DNA of 64,000 nucleotides from Proteles cristata cristata (GCA_017311185.1 JAESUZ010000968.1:1178001-1242000), one strand, 5' to 3'; shown: positions 10,503 through 21,345, counted from the first letter of the stretch. The notes: a model not told the origin generated them from the letters alone. Made by a program: numbers and translations.

Positions 10503-10790
10503 GGCTTTTTAAAATCCAAGTATAATTGACACATAACCTTATATTAGTTTCACATGCACACCGTGATTCGCTGTGCACGTTGGGAGATAATCAGCCACCA
10601 CATCAGGTGGGCACCATCTGGCATGGTACACAGTGACACAGTTTTTTTTCACCTGTGATGAGAACTTCCAAGATTCACTCCCCACTGCCCCGCCAGTCCC
10701 CAGGAGAGCCCTGTTCTCCTTCCTGTGCCTGCAGAGCAGAGGGGCAGTGCACAGTGTCATCCCACGGGTACTATAGGAGTCTACCTCATA
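10503..10790 (-). mobile_element. Old L1 3'-end fragment
   Basis: aagtataattgacacataaccttatattagtttcacatg and tcacctgtgatgagaacttccaagattcactc match, from memory, the reverse-orientation 3' region of L1M elements. Degenerate. Confidence 0.65.
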
Positions 10791-13769
10791 CCCTCCTCAC
10801 CTAAACCCTAGAGCCATCAGGATGACATCAGACTGCTATGCCCCCTGCTTCCACGGGCAGCACCTCAACCACAGGGAGCGAGGAGGACTGTCCTCGAATC
10901 ACTAGTGCCCAGTGCGGTATCTGTGACTGCCTACGGATGTGGCTCAGTCCGCCAGTGACAGTGAGTGAGGTCTGGTACTGCGACCCCTGAGCTGCCCACC
11001 CCACCCCACCAGGCCTGGGGTTGTTGGGGGCACCTCAGCCCTGCCTCTGCCCCGCCAGCTTCCTACCATGGCTCCCAGAGAAGCTCTCCAGGGGAAACAC
11101 AAGTACCACCCAGTAGGCCACCCAAGGGGCTCTGCTCTGGTCTGGGACTCACTTAGAGACTGTGGCCCCCCGCCCCGGGCCCTGCCCGGGGCTGTGCTCA
11201 CCCCCTTGACTTAGACGGACCTGGAAAACTCAGACTCCACAGGTCCAGACGCCCTAGCAGCTGCTCAGGGTGCTGAGAGATAGGCTGAGGGAGAGACCCA
11301 CCTGGCAGGGAGGCTGGGAGAGGGAATGAGGGCCTTCGGTGGGCCGAGGGGGGCGGGGGGGAGGAGCTGGGCCAGGTACTTCACACAGTGGCCTTTCTAA
11401 CCCTCCTAACAGTCCTGCAAGGAATTCTGTATCCATTTTACAGATGAGAAATTGAGGCGCGGGAAACTCAAGATAATTGGCTCAGATTACACTGCTGGGA
11501 AGGATCAGGGTGGCATTCAGGCTGTTCCTTGGCATGAGGCTGCCTGTTGCCAGCACAGAAAGGGCACCTGTCCAGTTGTGGCGTGTGATGGGGACTCAGG
11601 ATGGTGCACTTACACCCCGTAGAGACTTCCCTTGCAGGGAAGGGAGAAGGAAGGGGTGGGGGGTGGGGCACTCTGTCGTGGACGTGCACCCAGCCTCCTG
11701 TTCTCCAAGTGGCCCTGTGAGATTGGGCACCCGTGGAGGGGCATGCAGCCCTGTGCCCAGCGTGTAGCACATACTCAGCCCACCTGAGCCATGACAGGTG
11801 TGGATGCAAGATCTTGAACTTCCCAAGGAGGTGAAGTATCTTGCAAAAAAAGGACCTGGCATTGACCACCTGGTCAAGGAGAACTGTCTCCCAAAACGTC
11901 AGCGCAGCTTCCCAGTTCCCAGGGTGAAGCTCATGCTCCTGGGGATGAAGCCCTCCCGGGCATAGCCCCCAACAGGCCTCTTCACTTCCTATCTTGACTA
12001 CCCCCTCATCCTAACCCCCAAGCCCTACCCCCCCAACCTTTGGAAGCACCAAGCCACATCCTTCCATCATGCCTCCAATCTCCCCAGACCGGGAAGCCTT
12101 TCTCTCCTGCTCTGCTTGGCACACTGGCTTCCAGCATCATCTCTCAGGGGCAGCTCCCCCACCCCCCCGCCCTGCCCCAACCCTCCTGGATGGGGCTGGA
12201 GGGTCTGCTCTGTGGGCCCAGGGTCTTTGTCCCGAAACTGTGCACTCACAAACTGTTAGCCCTCCATCCATCCCCCTCTCCGCCCTAATACCAGCAGCTG
12301 CTCAAGGACCATGGGGACATTTTATTTCTCTGTGCATCTGGCCTCCAGGAGGCATAGGTGCATGAATGATAGCAGGGGTGTGGGGGTGAGGGTGTGTGTC
12401 AGTGTGTCTGTAGGAAGTGGGGGCTCCAGAGGGACTCCTGTGCTGGCAGCTGGGTGGGGAGGCTCCCCACTACCAGCCCTGGCCCGGGAGCCAGGTTTTT
12501 TGTGCCCCTGTCCCCCAGCAGGGCGGAGAGGAGTCTGGGGACCCTCTCCTATGTAGCAGTGGTGGAGAGGGTGCCCCAGGAGCTGGGGGATGCCAGGACT
12601 GTCACCATGGCAACAGCTGCTCCTGGGAAGCCAGAGGTGGGGGTGTGGAAGGGCCCCTCCCCCATGCAGATGCTGCCTGGAGAGAAGAGGCCTCTTGGGC
12701 CGCCTGCCCACCCACCCGGCTTTGTCACTCGATCTCCCTCTTTACAAAGGCAGAACAATACCCGAGGGCTATGGACTGGGAGGAGAGGGATTACCATCAG
12801 TGCCCACCCCCATTCCTGCTTCACTGGGCAGAGGGGCCAGAGACAGGGCTGAGGCGGCAGTGGAACACCCTCTCAGCTCCACCTCCGAGAGGCCTCCCTT
12901 CCTGGGGGTCCTGCACATGTGGGAAGGGACCACCCCCCCACCTGTGTCCCCCACACCCCTTTTGTCTCCTGGCTTACACTGCCAGAGGCCCTTTTTCCCA
13001 CGGTCTCCCTGACTATGGCCACAGGTCATCCCACTGGACACTTGCTGTCCCGCCCTTCCCCAGCTTCCCTCTGATACTGCTTCCTCCAGGACACCCCTCT
13101 GCTGGATGCCCCCGGTGCCTGCCGCTGTTCCCTCTTCCCCACCAGCCTGGGTGTCTTGGGTGCCTGGCCTGGGGCAAGCTCCCACCGAAGTCTGTTGAAT
13201 GAAAAGCACATTGTAATGAGGAAGGGACCATAGATCTTTCTGGAAGAGCCTGTATGCAAGTGGGGCCTGAGTTGGGGGAAAGGTATCGATTGGACCCTGG
13301 AGCACAGAGGTGTGTGCATGAGTGAGCAGGCCCATCCTGCACCTTCTTCAGGTGCCCAGGTGCCCAGGACACCCTTCAGGAGGGCTGTGGCTGGTGGGGG
13401 AGGGCCCGGCAGCTACAGTGATGGCCCTGCTCTGTGCAGAGTGACACCACCATCTGGGCAGAGGTGGGCGTGCTGGGGCATGGGAGGCAGGGGCGAGGCG
13501 AGCATGCACCTGGTTGCTCCTGTGCGCCCACCTCCCTGAAGCTTGAACCCGGGTTCTGACTCAGTTTCCCTTTATGGGGGTGTCCAGGGCTGGACCGGAC
13601 TGTTCGATTCTTACTAAAGAAGCGTTTTAAAAATTCCTTATTAGAGCATTTACAGTTTTCACAACTGATCAGCAGTAGAGGTGAGGAGAGTATTTACATT
13701 CCCAGCCCTGGGCATTAAGAGTTCAGACACCTCTTCTGATACTTCCTTACTTTGCAAACCCACACGTGC
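10791..13769. other. Intergenic, mostly unique GC-rich sequence
   Basis: No gene recognised. An MIR-like block sits at about 11385-11540. Open frames around 11.5-13.4 kb are low-complexity and show no protein family signature. Confidence 0.5.
11385..11540 (-). repeat. MIR fragment
   Basis: ccattttacagatgagaaattgaggc...ataattggctcag is the reverse complement of the conserved MIR core. Confidence 0.65.
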
Positions 13770-14057
13770 AGAGTTTAGTCTCTTATCTTTTCTTTGTTTT
13801 ACTGAAATGGAATTAATATTGTACATTTTACACCTCCCTTTTCTCACCTAAAAATCTGTCATGGATACAGATAGACAGATGGATAGATGATTAAAATCAG
13901 CATAGTACAATGTGAATGGTAGAATCTACCTTCTTGGTTCAATTTTTCTGTATAGTTTTAAAGTCTCAAAATACTTGAAAATAGTCTGTCATGAATGTCT
14001 TTCCATGTCGACACACAGGATCCAAACCATTCTTCTTCTTTTTTTAATTTTTTTTTT

Positions 14058-14270
14058 TAATTTTTTAAATATATATTTTTTTTTATTTCTAGGAGAGAGA
14101 GAGACAGCGGGAGGGTGAGAGAGAGAGGGAGTCACAGACTCTGAAACAGGCTCCAGGCTCTGAGCTGGCAGTCAGCACAGAGCCCGACGCGGGGCTCTAA
14201 CCCACGAACCGCGAGATCATGACCTAAGCGAAAGTCGGACGCTTAACCGACTAAGCCACCCAGGCGCCCC
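14058..14270 (-). mobile_element. CAN SINE, young-looking subfamily
   Basis: Reverse copy with tatttctaggagagagagag tail/body junction, gctggcagtcagcacagag body and GCCACCCAGGCGCCCC head. It is inserted at the tail of the next SINE, so the two lie in the same orientation back to back. Confidence 0.92.
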
Positions 14271-14473
14271 ATAAATTTTTAATGTTTATTTTTGAGAGAA
14301 AGAGACAGAGCATGAGTGGGGGAGGGGCAGAAAGAGGAGACACAGAACCTGAAGCAGGCTCCAGGTTCCGAGCTGTCAGCACAGAGCCCGATGCGGGGCT
14401 TGAACTCACGGACCTTGAGATCATGACCCAAGCCAAAGTCAGACACTCAACCGACTGAACCACCCAGGCGCCC
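14271..14473 (-). mobile_element. CAN SINE, older subfamily
   Basis: Tail ataaatttttaatgtttatttttgagag, body with gctgtcagcacagagcccgatg, head ACCACCCAGGCGCCC. It differs from the adjacent copy in body and tail. Confidence 0.9.
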
Positions 14474-14617
14474 AGACCCATTTTTTTTAAACTGTCACTC
14501 TATTTCCCACTGTGTGGAATTATTACAAATTATTCAGCCAATCCCCTTTAGATAGACAGGTGGTTTCTGTTATGATTCCTATTACCATGCAGGTAAATGA
14601 ATATATGTATCTATATT

Positions 14618-14834
14618 CAGGGTCTGCAAACTGTGGTCCACAGGCCAAATCTGGCCCTACTTCCTGTTTTTGTGAATAAAGTTTTATTGGAACAAAGCCA
14701 TGCTCACTGGTTGACACAGAAGCTGTGGTCTTTGAGCTACAGCAGCAGATATAGTTGTGATAGAGACCACATGGCCCACAAAGCAGAAAGTTTTTACTAT
14801 TTGGCCCTTTATAGAAAATGTTTGTCAACCCCTG
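14618..14834 (+). mobile_element. Non-autonomous hAT-like DNA transposon relic
   Basis: A 217-base element with near-matching inverted ends CAGGGTCTGCAAACT (left) and GTTTGTCAACCCCTG (right). The interior (ccaaatctggccctac, aataaagttttattggaac, tttggccctttatag) is that of a common mammalian repeat I recognise but cannot name with certainty. No clear 8-bp duplication remains. Confidence 0.7.
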
Positions 14835-14968
14835 AATGTACTTAATGCTTTATTTTTATAGCATAGAGTCTGAATTCTTGTTGGATCGACGGGTATGTGA
14901 GTTTTTTTACAGCATCATTGAGGTACATTATTGACGTGCAATTCACATATTTAAAGTGTACAATTTGA

Positions 14969-15200
14969 GGGGCGCCTGGGTGGCGTAGTCGGTTAAGCGT
15001 CCGACTTTCGCTCAGGTCATGATCTCGAGGTTCGTGGGTTCGAGCCCCACGTCGGGCTCTGTGCTGACTGCCAGCTCAGAGCCTGGAGCCTGTTTCAAAG
15101 TCTGTGTCTCCCTCTCTCTCTGACCCTCCCCTGCTCACGCTGTCTCTGTCTCTCTCTCTCCTAGAAGTAAATAAAAATATTTTAAAAAAATAAATAAATA
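14969..15200 (+). mobile_element. CAN SINE, first of three at one target site, young-looking
   Basis: Head GGGGCGCCTGGGTGGCGTAG, body gctgactgccagctcagagc, tail ctcctagaagtaaataaaa. It is preceded by AAGTGTACAATT (14954-14965) and followed by the same 12 bases (15201-15212). Confidence 0.95.
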
Positions 15201-15213
15201 AAGTGTACAATTA

Positions 15214-15433
15214 GGGGGTGCCTGGGTGGCTTAGTTGGTTAAGCGTCCGACTTTCACTTAGGTCATGATCTCGCGGTTCGTGGGTTCGAGCCCCACCTCA
15301 GGGTCTGTGCTGACTGCCAGCCCAGAGCCTGGAGCCTGTTTCAGAGTCTGTGACTCCCTCTCTCTCTGACCCTCCCCTGTTCACGCTGTCTCTCAATCTC
15401 TCCTAGAAATAAAAAAAAACAAAAACAAAACAT
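15214..15433 (+). mobile_element. CAN SINE, second of three at one target site, young-looking
   Basis: Same subfamily as its left neighbour. Flanked by AAGTGTACAATT at 15201-15212 and 15435-15446. Confidence 0.95.
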
Positions 15434-15447
15434 AAAGTGTACAATTT

Positions 15448-15559
15448 GGGGGACCTGGCTGGCTCAGTCAGTAAAGCGTGCAACTCTTGATCTCGGGGTC
15501 ATGAGTTTGAGCCCAACATTGGGTGTAGAGATTACTTAAATAAAATCTTTAAAAAAATT
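15448..15559 (+). mobile_element. Short older CAN SINE, third of three at one target site
   Basis: Only a tRNA-like part and a short tail (gggtgtagagattacttaaataaaatc), the older short form. Flanked by AAGTGTACAATT at 15435-15446 and 15560-15571. Confidence 0.92.
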
Positions 15560-15760
15560 AAGTGTACAATTCCATGAGTTTTGACATATGGATATATTTG
15601 TGGAATCATCACCACAATCTATGTAGATAATGAGTATCTTCCAGGAAAAATGCAAATATCTTATTGGACAGTAGCACATTAAAGTGTTAATACCTGGTAC
15701 ATAACTGTTATATATAGTAACTGGTCCGTATGGTGTGAAATGAGCTTAAAAATAAGTACC

Positions 15761-15945
15761 GAGGCGCCCGGGTGACTCTGTTGGCTGAGCGTCGTACTCT
15801 TGGTTTAGACCCAGGTCATGATCTCATAGTTTGAGGGATCAAGCCCTGTGTAAGGCTCTGGGCAGAGCCTGCTTGGGATTCTCTCTTTCCCTCTTTCTGC
15901 CCCTCCCTGCCCTCCTTTTCTCAAAATAAATAAATAAACTTTTAA
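15761..15945 (+). mobile_element. CAN SINE, left half of an inverted pair
   Basis: Diverged forward copy (gaggcgcccgggtgactctg to caaaataaataaataaac). The next SINE is in the opposite orientation at its tail. Confidence 0.85.
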
Positions 15946-16136
15946 AAAAATGTTTATTTTTGAAAGAGAGAGAGACAACAAGCAGGAGAGGGGCAGTGAG
16001 GGAGGGAGACAGAGGATCCAAAGCAGGCTTTGCGCTGACAGCACAGAGCCCGGCACGGGGCTTGAACTCACAAACCGTGAGATCATGACCTGAGCCAAAG
16101 TCAGACACTTAACTGACTGAGCCACCCAGGCGCCCC
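15946..16136 (-). mobile_element. CAN SINE, right half of an inverted pair
   Basis: Reverse copy ending GAGCCACCCAGGCGCCCC. It inserted in the tail of the forward copy; taaataaac...cttttaaaaa is repeated on both sides. A transcript across the pair could fold into a long hairpin. Confidence 0.9.
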
Positions 16137-16189
16137 TAAATAAACAAACTTTTTTAAAAAGTACCATATATTAAGTATTAATTTACTTT

Positions 16190-16308
16190 TTAAATTTTAT
16201 TTATTTATTTTTGTTTGGTGAGGTCTGTGCCCAATGTGGGGCTCGAACTCCGGACCCGGAGATGATTAAGAGTCCCATGTTCTACCAACTGAGCCAACTT
16301 GGCGTCCC
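16190..16308 (-). mobile_element. Short older CAN SINE
   Basis: taaattttatttatttattt tail then tgtggggctcgaactccgg...ctgagccaacttggcgtccc, the short tRNA-like form reversed. Confidence 0.82.
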
Positions 16309-16334
16309 TAATTTATATTTTATTTGGTCTTCTT

Positions 16335-16430
16335 AACACCTTATGAGATGGTTCTTATTTTAGTTTTTAGATGAGGAAATGGGCTTAGGGAAAGTTTAAG
16401 TGACCGGCTCAAGGGCGAGCAATAGTGCCA
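16335..16430 (-). repeat. MIR fragment
   Basis: ttttagatgaggaaatgggcttaggg...taagtgaccggctcaagggc matches the MIR core in reverse. Confidence 0.6.
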
Positions 16431-18708
16431 GGATGAAAAAATAATCGCGAATATATTTTGTACCCCCAAAAGTTGTCTTGTACCTTCTCTCCCCTCCCCA
16501 GGTGCTGGCCTGTGGTTAATATAGTTTGGTTTGCGTTTAGTTTACCTAAGTGTGATGTTGATGTGATGTTGTAGGAATCACATCTTCTGGTAGCGAATAT
16601 TAACCGAGCACCTCCTTTGCGCCAGGCGCCTTTGCACACACGACACAGGCTGGGCTAACCCAGGCTCCTGCCCTCTGGTGGCTCTGGGGCAGCCTGAGTC
16701 ACAGATGGAAGAGCCACCACTGGGGTGTCAGCTGATAGCTATGGTTAGAGAGATGCCGGAGTACATGTCAGAGGTGATACATGAGCTGGGTCTCAGAGCC
16801 AAGTGGGAGCCAGGTAGAAGAGAGGGAAGGGTGTTCTAGACAGAGGGTACAGCCTTTGCAAAAGCTTTGGACAGAAAAAGGAGGCAGCCTCCTAGGGCCC
16901 GTAGTGGAGGCTGAAAATCCACGATTTACCCTCGGGCAATGGGGAGCCTGGGAAGGTTTTAAGGGAGAGCATGCTATGGGGGGGAGGCAAAGGACAAGTG
17001 TGGACTCTGGGAGGGGGGGCGGGCCAGGAGCCAAAGAGGTGATGAGTGCGTGAGTGCTGGAGAGGACAGGGCTGTCCCCGGGCCAAGGGAACGAGAAAGG
17101 TATTTGAGGCAGAGGGTTGCAACGCCAGGAGCGGGAGGCAGGCCCTCTCGGCGGCGCAGGGACTCTGGGGTTGCTGCCGGGAAGGGGCACCCCTCCTCCG
17201 GGGAGCCCGTCCTGCGTCCAGCCCCAAGCCCTGCCGGGGCTGCTGCAGCCACCCTGGGGCCACTGTGGCCCGGAGGCGCCGCCGCTACTGAAAGCCGCTT
17301 TTGTGCGGCAGCTCCAGCTCCTGTTTCGTTGACGTTGGAACCTGCTGCTTATTTATCCAACTTGAAGGGAAATTCAGCAGCAGCAGAGGGGAAAAAAATA
17401 ACCTCAGCTGCCGAGCTGGGAGGAAGGAGGCCCCAGCCCGGCCCCTGCTTCCTCTGCTGCCCTGCGCAGCACAGCCAGCCCGGGGCCTCGGCCCCAGGCC
17501 CACCGGCTGACCTGGCAGCCGGTGGGCCTCAGGCTCCCCAGCCTGGGATCTTCCTCGGCCCAAGGGCCTGGGACCCCCACCCTCTCTGAGGCCGCTGCCT
17601 GTGCGCAGCTGGCCTCTGGGGCTTCCCCCAGGGAAAGTCACCTGCCTGCGGGGCAAGCGGGCCCTGGCCACCAAGGGTCTGGCCTCCTGACTCCAGGCTG
17701 GACGGTCCTGAGTGTGTTCTGGAACCTTCCTCCGGCCCCGCCCCTGTAGCAGCCAGCACAGGAGCCTGGCTCTAGGCCACACTGGCCTCTCAAGGTGTGA
17801 GGGCAGAAGCCTAACAAGGCCTGTCAGATGCAGAGGCATGACCTTTAGCCACTCCGGATGGTGGCCTCCTTCAGCCAGGGGTGGACGCGTGGAGGAAAAG
17901 GTGTGGACGCTGCCCCCAGGCTCTCCCCCAGCCCAGGGAGGGCCTCCCGCCGCTTCACAGCCCAGACCGCCTCCCCTTCCAGGCTCCAGCCCTTTCAGAT
18001 TATGGTCCCAACCACTCCCTGTGTCCTGTGAGGCCCTTTCATACCCGTGACCTTATTTGCCCCATTTTACAGATGAGGAAACTGAGACTGAGTGGACAGC
18101 CAGACCCCGGGCCGGACACTCTCAGCCTGTGCCCTGCCTTACCTCTCTGCCTTAAGTCATCCCACCAGTGAGTCCCCACGCCCATGGCCCCGTCATCGTG
18201 GCTCGCCCAGCTGTGGCACAGGCAGGGAGGGGGTCCCTCTGTCTTGGTCCCTCTCTGGTCCTCATCCGTTCCTTGTCCTTCCTGGGTGTGCGCTGGGGGG
18301 AAGCAAGGGGACCATTAGCCCACGAGAAGGACAGGAGCCCCTTTCCCGTATGTATTCTCCTGTGGCCTGTACTACCATTTCTGCGGCACCCCCCATACTC
18401 TGAGGCAAACTCCACATGGATCTTTGACACCTTTAGGCCCCACGCAAGATGGTCAGAGCACAGTTTCTGGATTCAACTGCCTGGGTTCGAATTGTGTTTT
18501 CCACCTGTCATCTAGTGAATCCATGAAGCCTCCCTGGACTTGGGCCACATCTTGGCTCAGGACAATCCTCTGCTGACTGCGGACTCTTCATCTCCATCGC
18601 TTTCTGATTGTTCTTTTCAAAGAGAAAGAAGCAGAACATACATAATTTATAATCACACGTATTTTAAAAACTAGCATCATGCCCTGTGCACACTCGAGTT
18701 TACAATAG
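16431..18708. other. Intergenic, mostly unique; MIR at about 18.02-18.10 kb
   Basis: About 16740-17060 resembles an old high-copy mammalian repeat (gttctagacagagggtacag; gcaatggggagcctgggaagg) that I cannot name. About 17280-17400 is a locally AT-rich patch inside GC-rich sequence. ccccattttacagatgaggaaactg at 18060-18084 is MIR core (-). About 18450-18530 is MIR-like (+). No gene is seen. Confidence 0.5.
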
Positions 18709-18718
18709 AAAGTGAAAT

Positions 18719-18822
18719 GGGGTGCCTTGCTGGCTCAGTTGGCAGAGCGTGTGATCTTGATCTTGGGGTCATGAGTTCGAGCCCCACCTTGGGGACAGAG
18801 ATTACAAATAAATGTTTTTTAA
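18719..18822 (+). mobile_element. Short older CAN SINE, first of two at one target site
   Basis: tRNA-like part with short tail (gacagagattacaaataaatg). Flanked by AAAGTGAAAT at 18709-18718 and AAAGTGAAAAT at 18823-18833. Confidence 0.9.
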
Positions 18823-18834
18823 AAAGTGAAAATC

Positions 18835-19053
18835 TAGGAGGTGCCTGGGTGGCTCAGTTGGTTAAGTGTCTGACTTCAGTTCAGGTCACAGTCTCATGGT
18901 TTGTGGGTTTGAGCTCCCCATTGCGCTCTGTGCTGACAGCTCAAAGCCTGGGGCCTGCTTCGGATTCTGTTTCCTTCTCTCTCTGCCCCTCCCTGCTCAC
19001 ACTCTGTCTCTCTCTCTCTCTCAAAAATAAACATTAAAAAAATTTTTTTTCAA
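18835..19053 (+). mobile_element. CAN SINE, second of two at one target site
   Basis: Full-length forward copy with gctgacagctcaaagcctgg body and caaaaataaacatt tail. Flanked by AAAGTGAAAAT at 18823-18833 and 19054-19064. Confidence 0.92.
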
Positions 19054-19212
19054 AAAGTGAAAATCCACATTCTTCATGCCCTCTCCTCCCCCTCTCTGAA
19101 AGGTTCCCTATTGGCAGTGGGAGGTGTGTCTATTCAGACTCAAAGACGTTCCTACAAGTGAGTAAAACTGGGGTACTTTTGTTTCCTTACAATACTTTTG
19201 TAATTTTTTAAA

Positions 19213-19421
19213 AGTTAGCATTTTTTAAGTGTATTTATGTTGAGAGAGAGAGAGAAAGCATGGGAGGGCAGAGATAGAGGGAGAGAGAATCCCAAGCAGA
19301 CCCTGCACCACCAGGGTAGAGCCCCACATAGGGCTCGAACCCTCAAACCACCATATCATAACCTGAGCTGAAATGAAGAGTCAGACACTTAACTAGCTGA
19401 GCTGAGCCATCCAGGTGCCCC
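19213..19421 (-). mobile_element. CAN SINE in a nested cluster
   Basis: Reverse copy between near-identical flanks ACTTTTGTAATTTTTTAAA starting at 19194 and 19422. Confidence 0.92.
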
Positions 19422-19454
19422 ACTTTTGTAATTTTTTAAATGATTTTTATTTTT

Positions 19455-19682
19455 TTTATTTTTTATTTTTTTTTAAATGTTTTATTTATTTCTAGGAGAG
19501 AGAGAGAGACAGCGTGAGCAGGGGAGGGTCAGAGAGAGAGGGAGTCACAGAGTGAAACAGGCTCCAGGCTCTGAGCTGGCAGTCAGCACAGAGCCCGATG
19601 CGGGGCTCGAACCCACAACCGCGAGATCATGACCTGAGCGAAAGTCGGACGCTTAACTGACTAAGCCACCCAGGCGCCCCAT
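19455..19682 (-). mobile_element. CAN SINE, young-looking, nested in an older SINE tail
   Basis: Reverse copy with tatttctaggagag junction and gctggcagtcagcacagag body. Flanked by ATGATTTTTATTTTT at 19440-19454 and 19683-19697, so it landed in the tail of the short SINE to its right. Confidence 0.93.
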
Positions 19683-19790
19683 ATGATTTTTATTTTTAAG
19701 TAATCTCTGCATCCAGCATGGGGCTCAAACTCACGGCCTCGAGATCAAGAGTCACATGCTCCTGAAACTGAGCCAGCCAGGCGCCTCAAT
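19683..19790 (-). mobile_element. Short older CAN SINE
   Basis: ttttaagtaatctctgcatcc...gagccagccaggcgcctc, reversed short form. It is followed by ACTTTTGTAATT (19791-19802), the same target as the 19213-19421 copy. Confidence 0.88.
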
Positions 19791-19910
19791 ACTTTTGTAA
19801 TTAAAATAATATACATGCATATAGTTTTTTCTTTATTGAGATATAATTTATATGCAGATGCACAAGTCTTGTGTGTTCAGCGTGACCAAGTATTAACAAA
19901 GTGAATATGG

Positions 19911-20087
19911 GGGTGCCTGGGTGGCTCAGTCAGTTGAGCATCCGACTCTTGATTGCGGCTCAGGTCATGAGCCCAGGATGGGACTCAGTGTGGATCTGCT
20001 TAAGATTGTCTCTCTCTCCCTCTGACCCTCTCCCCTGCTCGCACACTCTCTCTCAAAAATAAAAAAATTAAAAAACAAAAAAACCCC
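19911..20087 (+). mobile_element. CAN SINE, internally shortened
   Basis: Forward head GGGTGCCTGGGTGGCTCAGT, shortened body. Flanked by AAAGTGAATATGG (left) and AAAGTGAACATGG (right). Confidence 0.9.
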
Positions 20088-20170
20088 AAAGTGAACATGG
20101 CCATGTGACCACCACCAACCAGATCAAGAAATGGAGCACGTGTGCCCCTCCTCCCGGGGCTGCTGCTTCT

Positions 20171-20400
20171 TTTTTTTTTTTTTTTAATTTTTTAATGTTT
20201 TATTTATTTCTAGGAGAGAGAGAGAGACAGCGTGAGCAGGGGAGGGTCAGAGAGAGAGGAGATACAGACTCTGAAACAGGCTCCAGGCTCTGAGGTAGCG
20301 GTCAGCACAGAGCCCGACGCGGGGCTCGAACCCACGAATCGCGAGATCATGACCTAAGTGAAAGTTGGATGCTTAACCGACTAAGCCACCCAGGCCCCAC
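20171..20400 (-). mobile_element. CAN SINE, young-looking subfamily
   Basis: Reverse copy with long T tail and tatttctaggagag junction. Flanks repeat CGGGGCTGCT..TTCT on both sides (from about 20155 and 20411). Confidence 0.92.
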
Positions 20401-20699
20401 CCCCCACCCCCGGGGCTGCTTCTTGTCCCCTTCCAGCCAGATGCTCTGCTGTTCTCACCGCTCGTGTCTCAGTTCGCTGCACCTGTTCTGGACCGTCGTA
20501 TACATGGGATCCTACGGTATTTGCTCTTTGTGTCTGGCTCCTTGCGCTCGGTGTGGTGTCTGTGTGACTCCTCTGCGTCGTTGTGAGTCTCTGTGATTTG
20601 TTGGCTCCTCTTGCCGAGTGGGGCTCCACCATCCAGACACAGCACAGTTCATTCTTCTGTTGATTGACATCTGGGCTGTCTCCAGTTTGGGGCTTGCTT

Positions 20700-20818
20700 G
20701 TAGCCTGAGTGTTTGTGTTTCCCCCCAAATTCCTGGGCCAAAATCCATCCCACTGTGTGATGGCGATGAGGAGGTGGGGTCTTTGCCAGGTCATGAGGTT
20801 GGACCCCATGGATGACAC
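20700..20818 (+). mobile_element. MST-type MaLR LTR fragment
   Basis: gtgtttgtgtttccccccaaattcctggg and gaggtggggtctttgccaggtcatgaggttggacccc match the internal part of MST-like LTRs. Only a fragment; no coding part. Confidence 0.65.
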
Positions 20819-20827
20819 TAGCATGTT

Positions 20828-20945
20828 TTGTTTTGTTTTGTTTTTTAGTTTATTTATGTAATCTCTATACCCAACGTGGGGCTTGAACTCACAACCCTGA
20901 GACCAAGAGCTGCTCGCTCTTCTCACTGGGCCAGCCAGGCGTCCG
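20828..20945 (-). mobile_element. Short older CAN SINE
   Basis: (GTTTT)n-like tail, then atgtaatctctatacccaacgtgg...gggccagccaggcgtcc, the reversed short form. Confidence 0.82.
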
Positions 20946-21087
20946 GGCCTAGCGTCTTTATACAGGCTACGTGCACCAGCATGGTGAATCTTACATCGTA
21001 AGGCTGCAAGAAGCCAGGGCCAGCAGGATACATCGTTCATTCAGACAAAGCCTGGAAACAGGTGAAAGTGAATTAGATTGCTCTTTA

Positions 21088-21168
21088 AAATTTTTTTTCA
21101 ACATTTATTCATTTTTGAGAGACAGAGAGAGCCTGGGGAGGGCAGAGACAGAGAGACAGAGAGAAACA

Positions 21169-21220
<52 letters not shown>

Positions 21221-21345
21221 CTATAACAGGCTCCAGGCTCTGAGCTGTCAACACAGAGCCCGATACGAGGCTCGAACCCACGAACCATGAGATCACGACC
21301 TAAGCTGAAGTTGGACGCTTAACCGACTGAGCCCCCCAGGTGCCC
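21088..21345 (-). mobile_element. CAN SINE with an expanded GA tract
   Basis: Reverse copy whose GA-rich body has expanded to a simple repeat at about 21115-21218. Flanked by TTAGATTGCTCTTTA (21073) and TTAGGTTGCTATTTT (21346). Confidence 0.92.

Larger units (their letters stand above)
13770..14600 (-). mobile_element. Old L1 fragment, interrupted by two SINEs
   Basis: AT-rich blocks 13780-14040 and 14480-14600 resemble reverse L1 3' sequence (tttccatgtcgacacacaggatccaaaccattc; atttcccactgtgtggaattattac). SINEs occupy 14058-14473. A small GATA-type run lies at 13868-13888. Confidence 0.5.
14880..15750 (-). mobile_element. Old L1 3'-end fragment hosting three SINEs in series
   Basis: tcattgaggtacattattgacgtgcaattcac...aagtgtacaatt and, after the SINEs, ccatgagttttgacatatgg...gaatcatcaccacaatct form one continuous reverse L1M-like segment once the SINEs are removed. 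Confidence 0.7.
19803..20827 (-). mobile_element. Old L1 fragment with inserted SINEs and an LTR trace
   Basis: ttctttattgagatataatttatatgc and, further on, ttcattcttctgttgattgacatctgggctg resemble reverse L1 3' and ORF2 sequence. SINEs at 19911-20087 and 20171-20400 interrupt it; an MST-like piece follows from 20700. Confidence 0.6.

Noticed and set aside
14969..15070. tRNA-like A and B boxes that could be called tRNA genes
   Set aside because: All such heads continue into CT-rich SINE bodies and A-rich tails with target duplications; none has a plausible stand-alone cloverleaf.
14954..15571. CRISPR-like pattern of a short repeat separated by spacers
   Set aside because: The repeated 12-mers are SINE target-site duplications and the spacers are SINEs in a mammalian genome.
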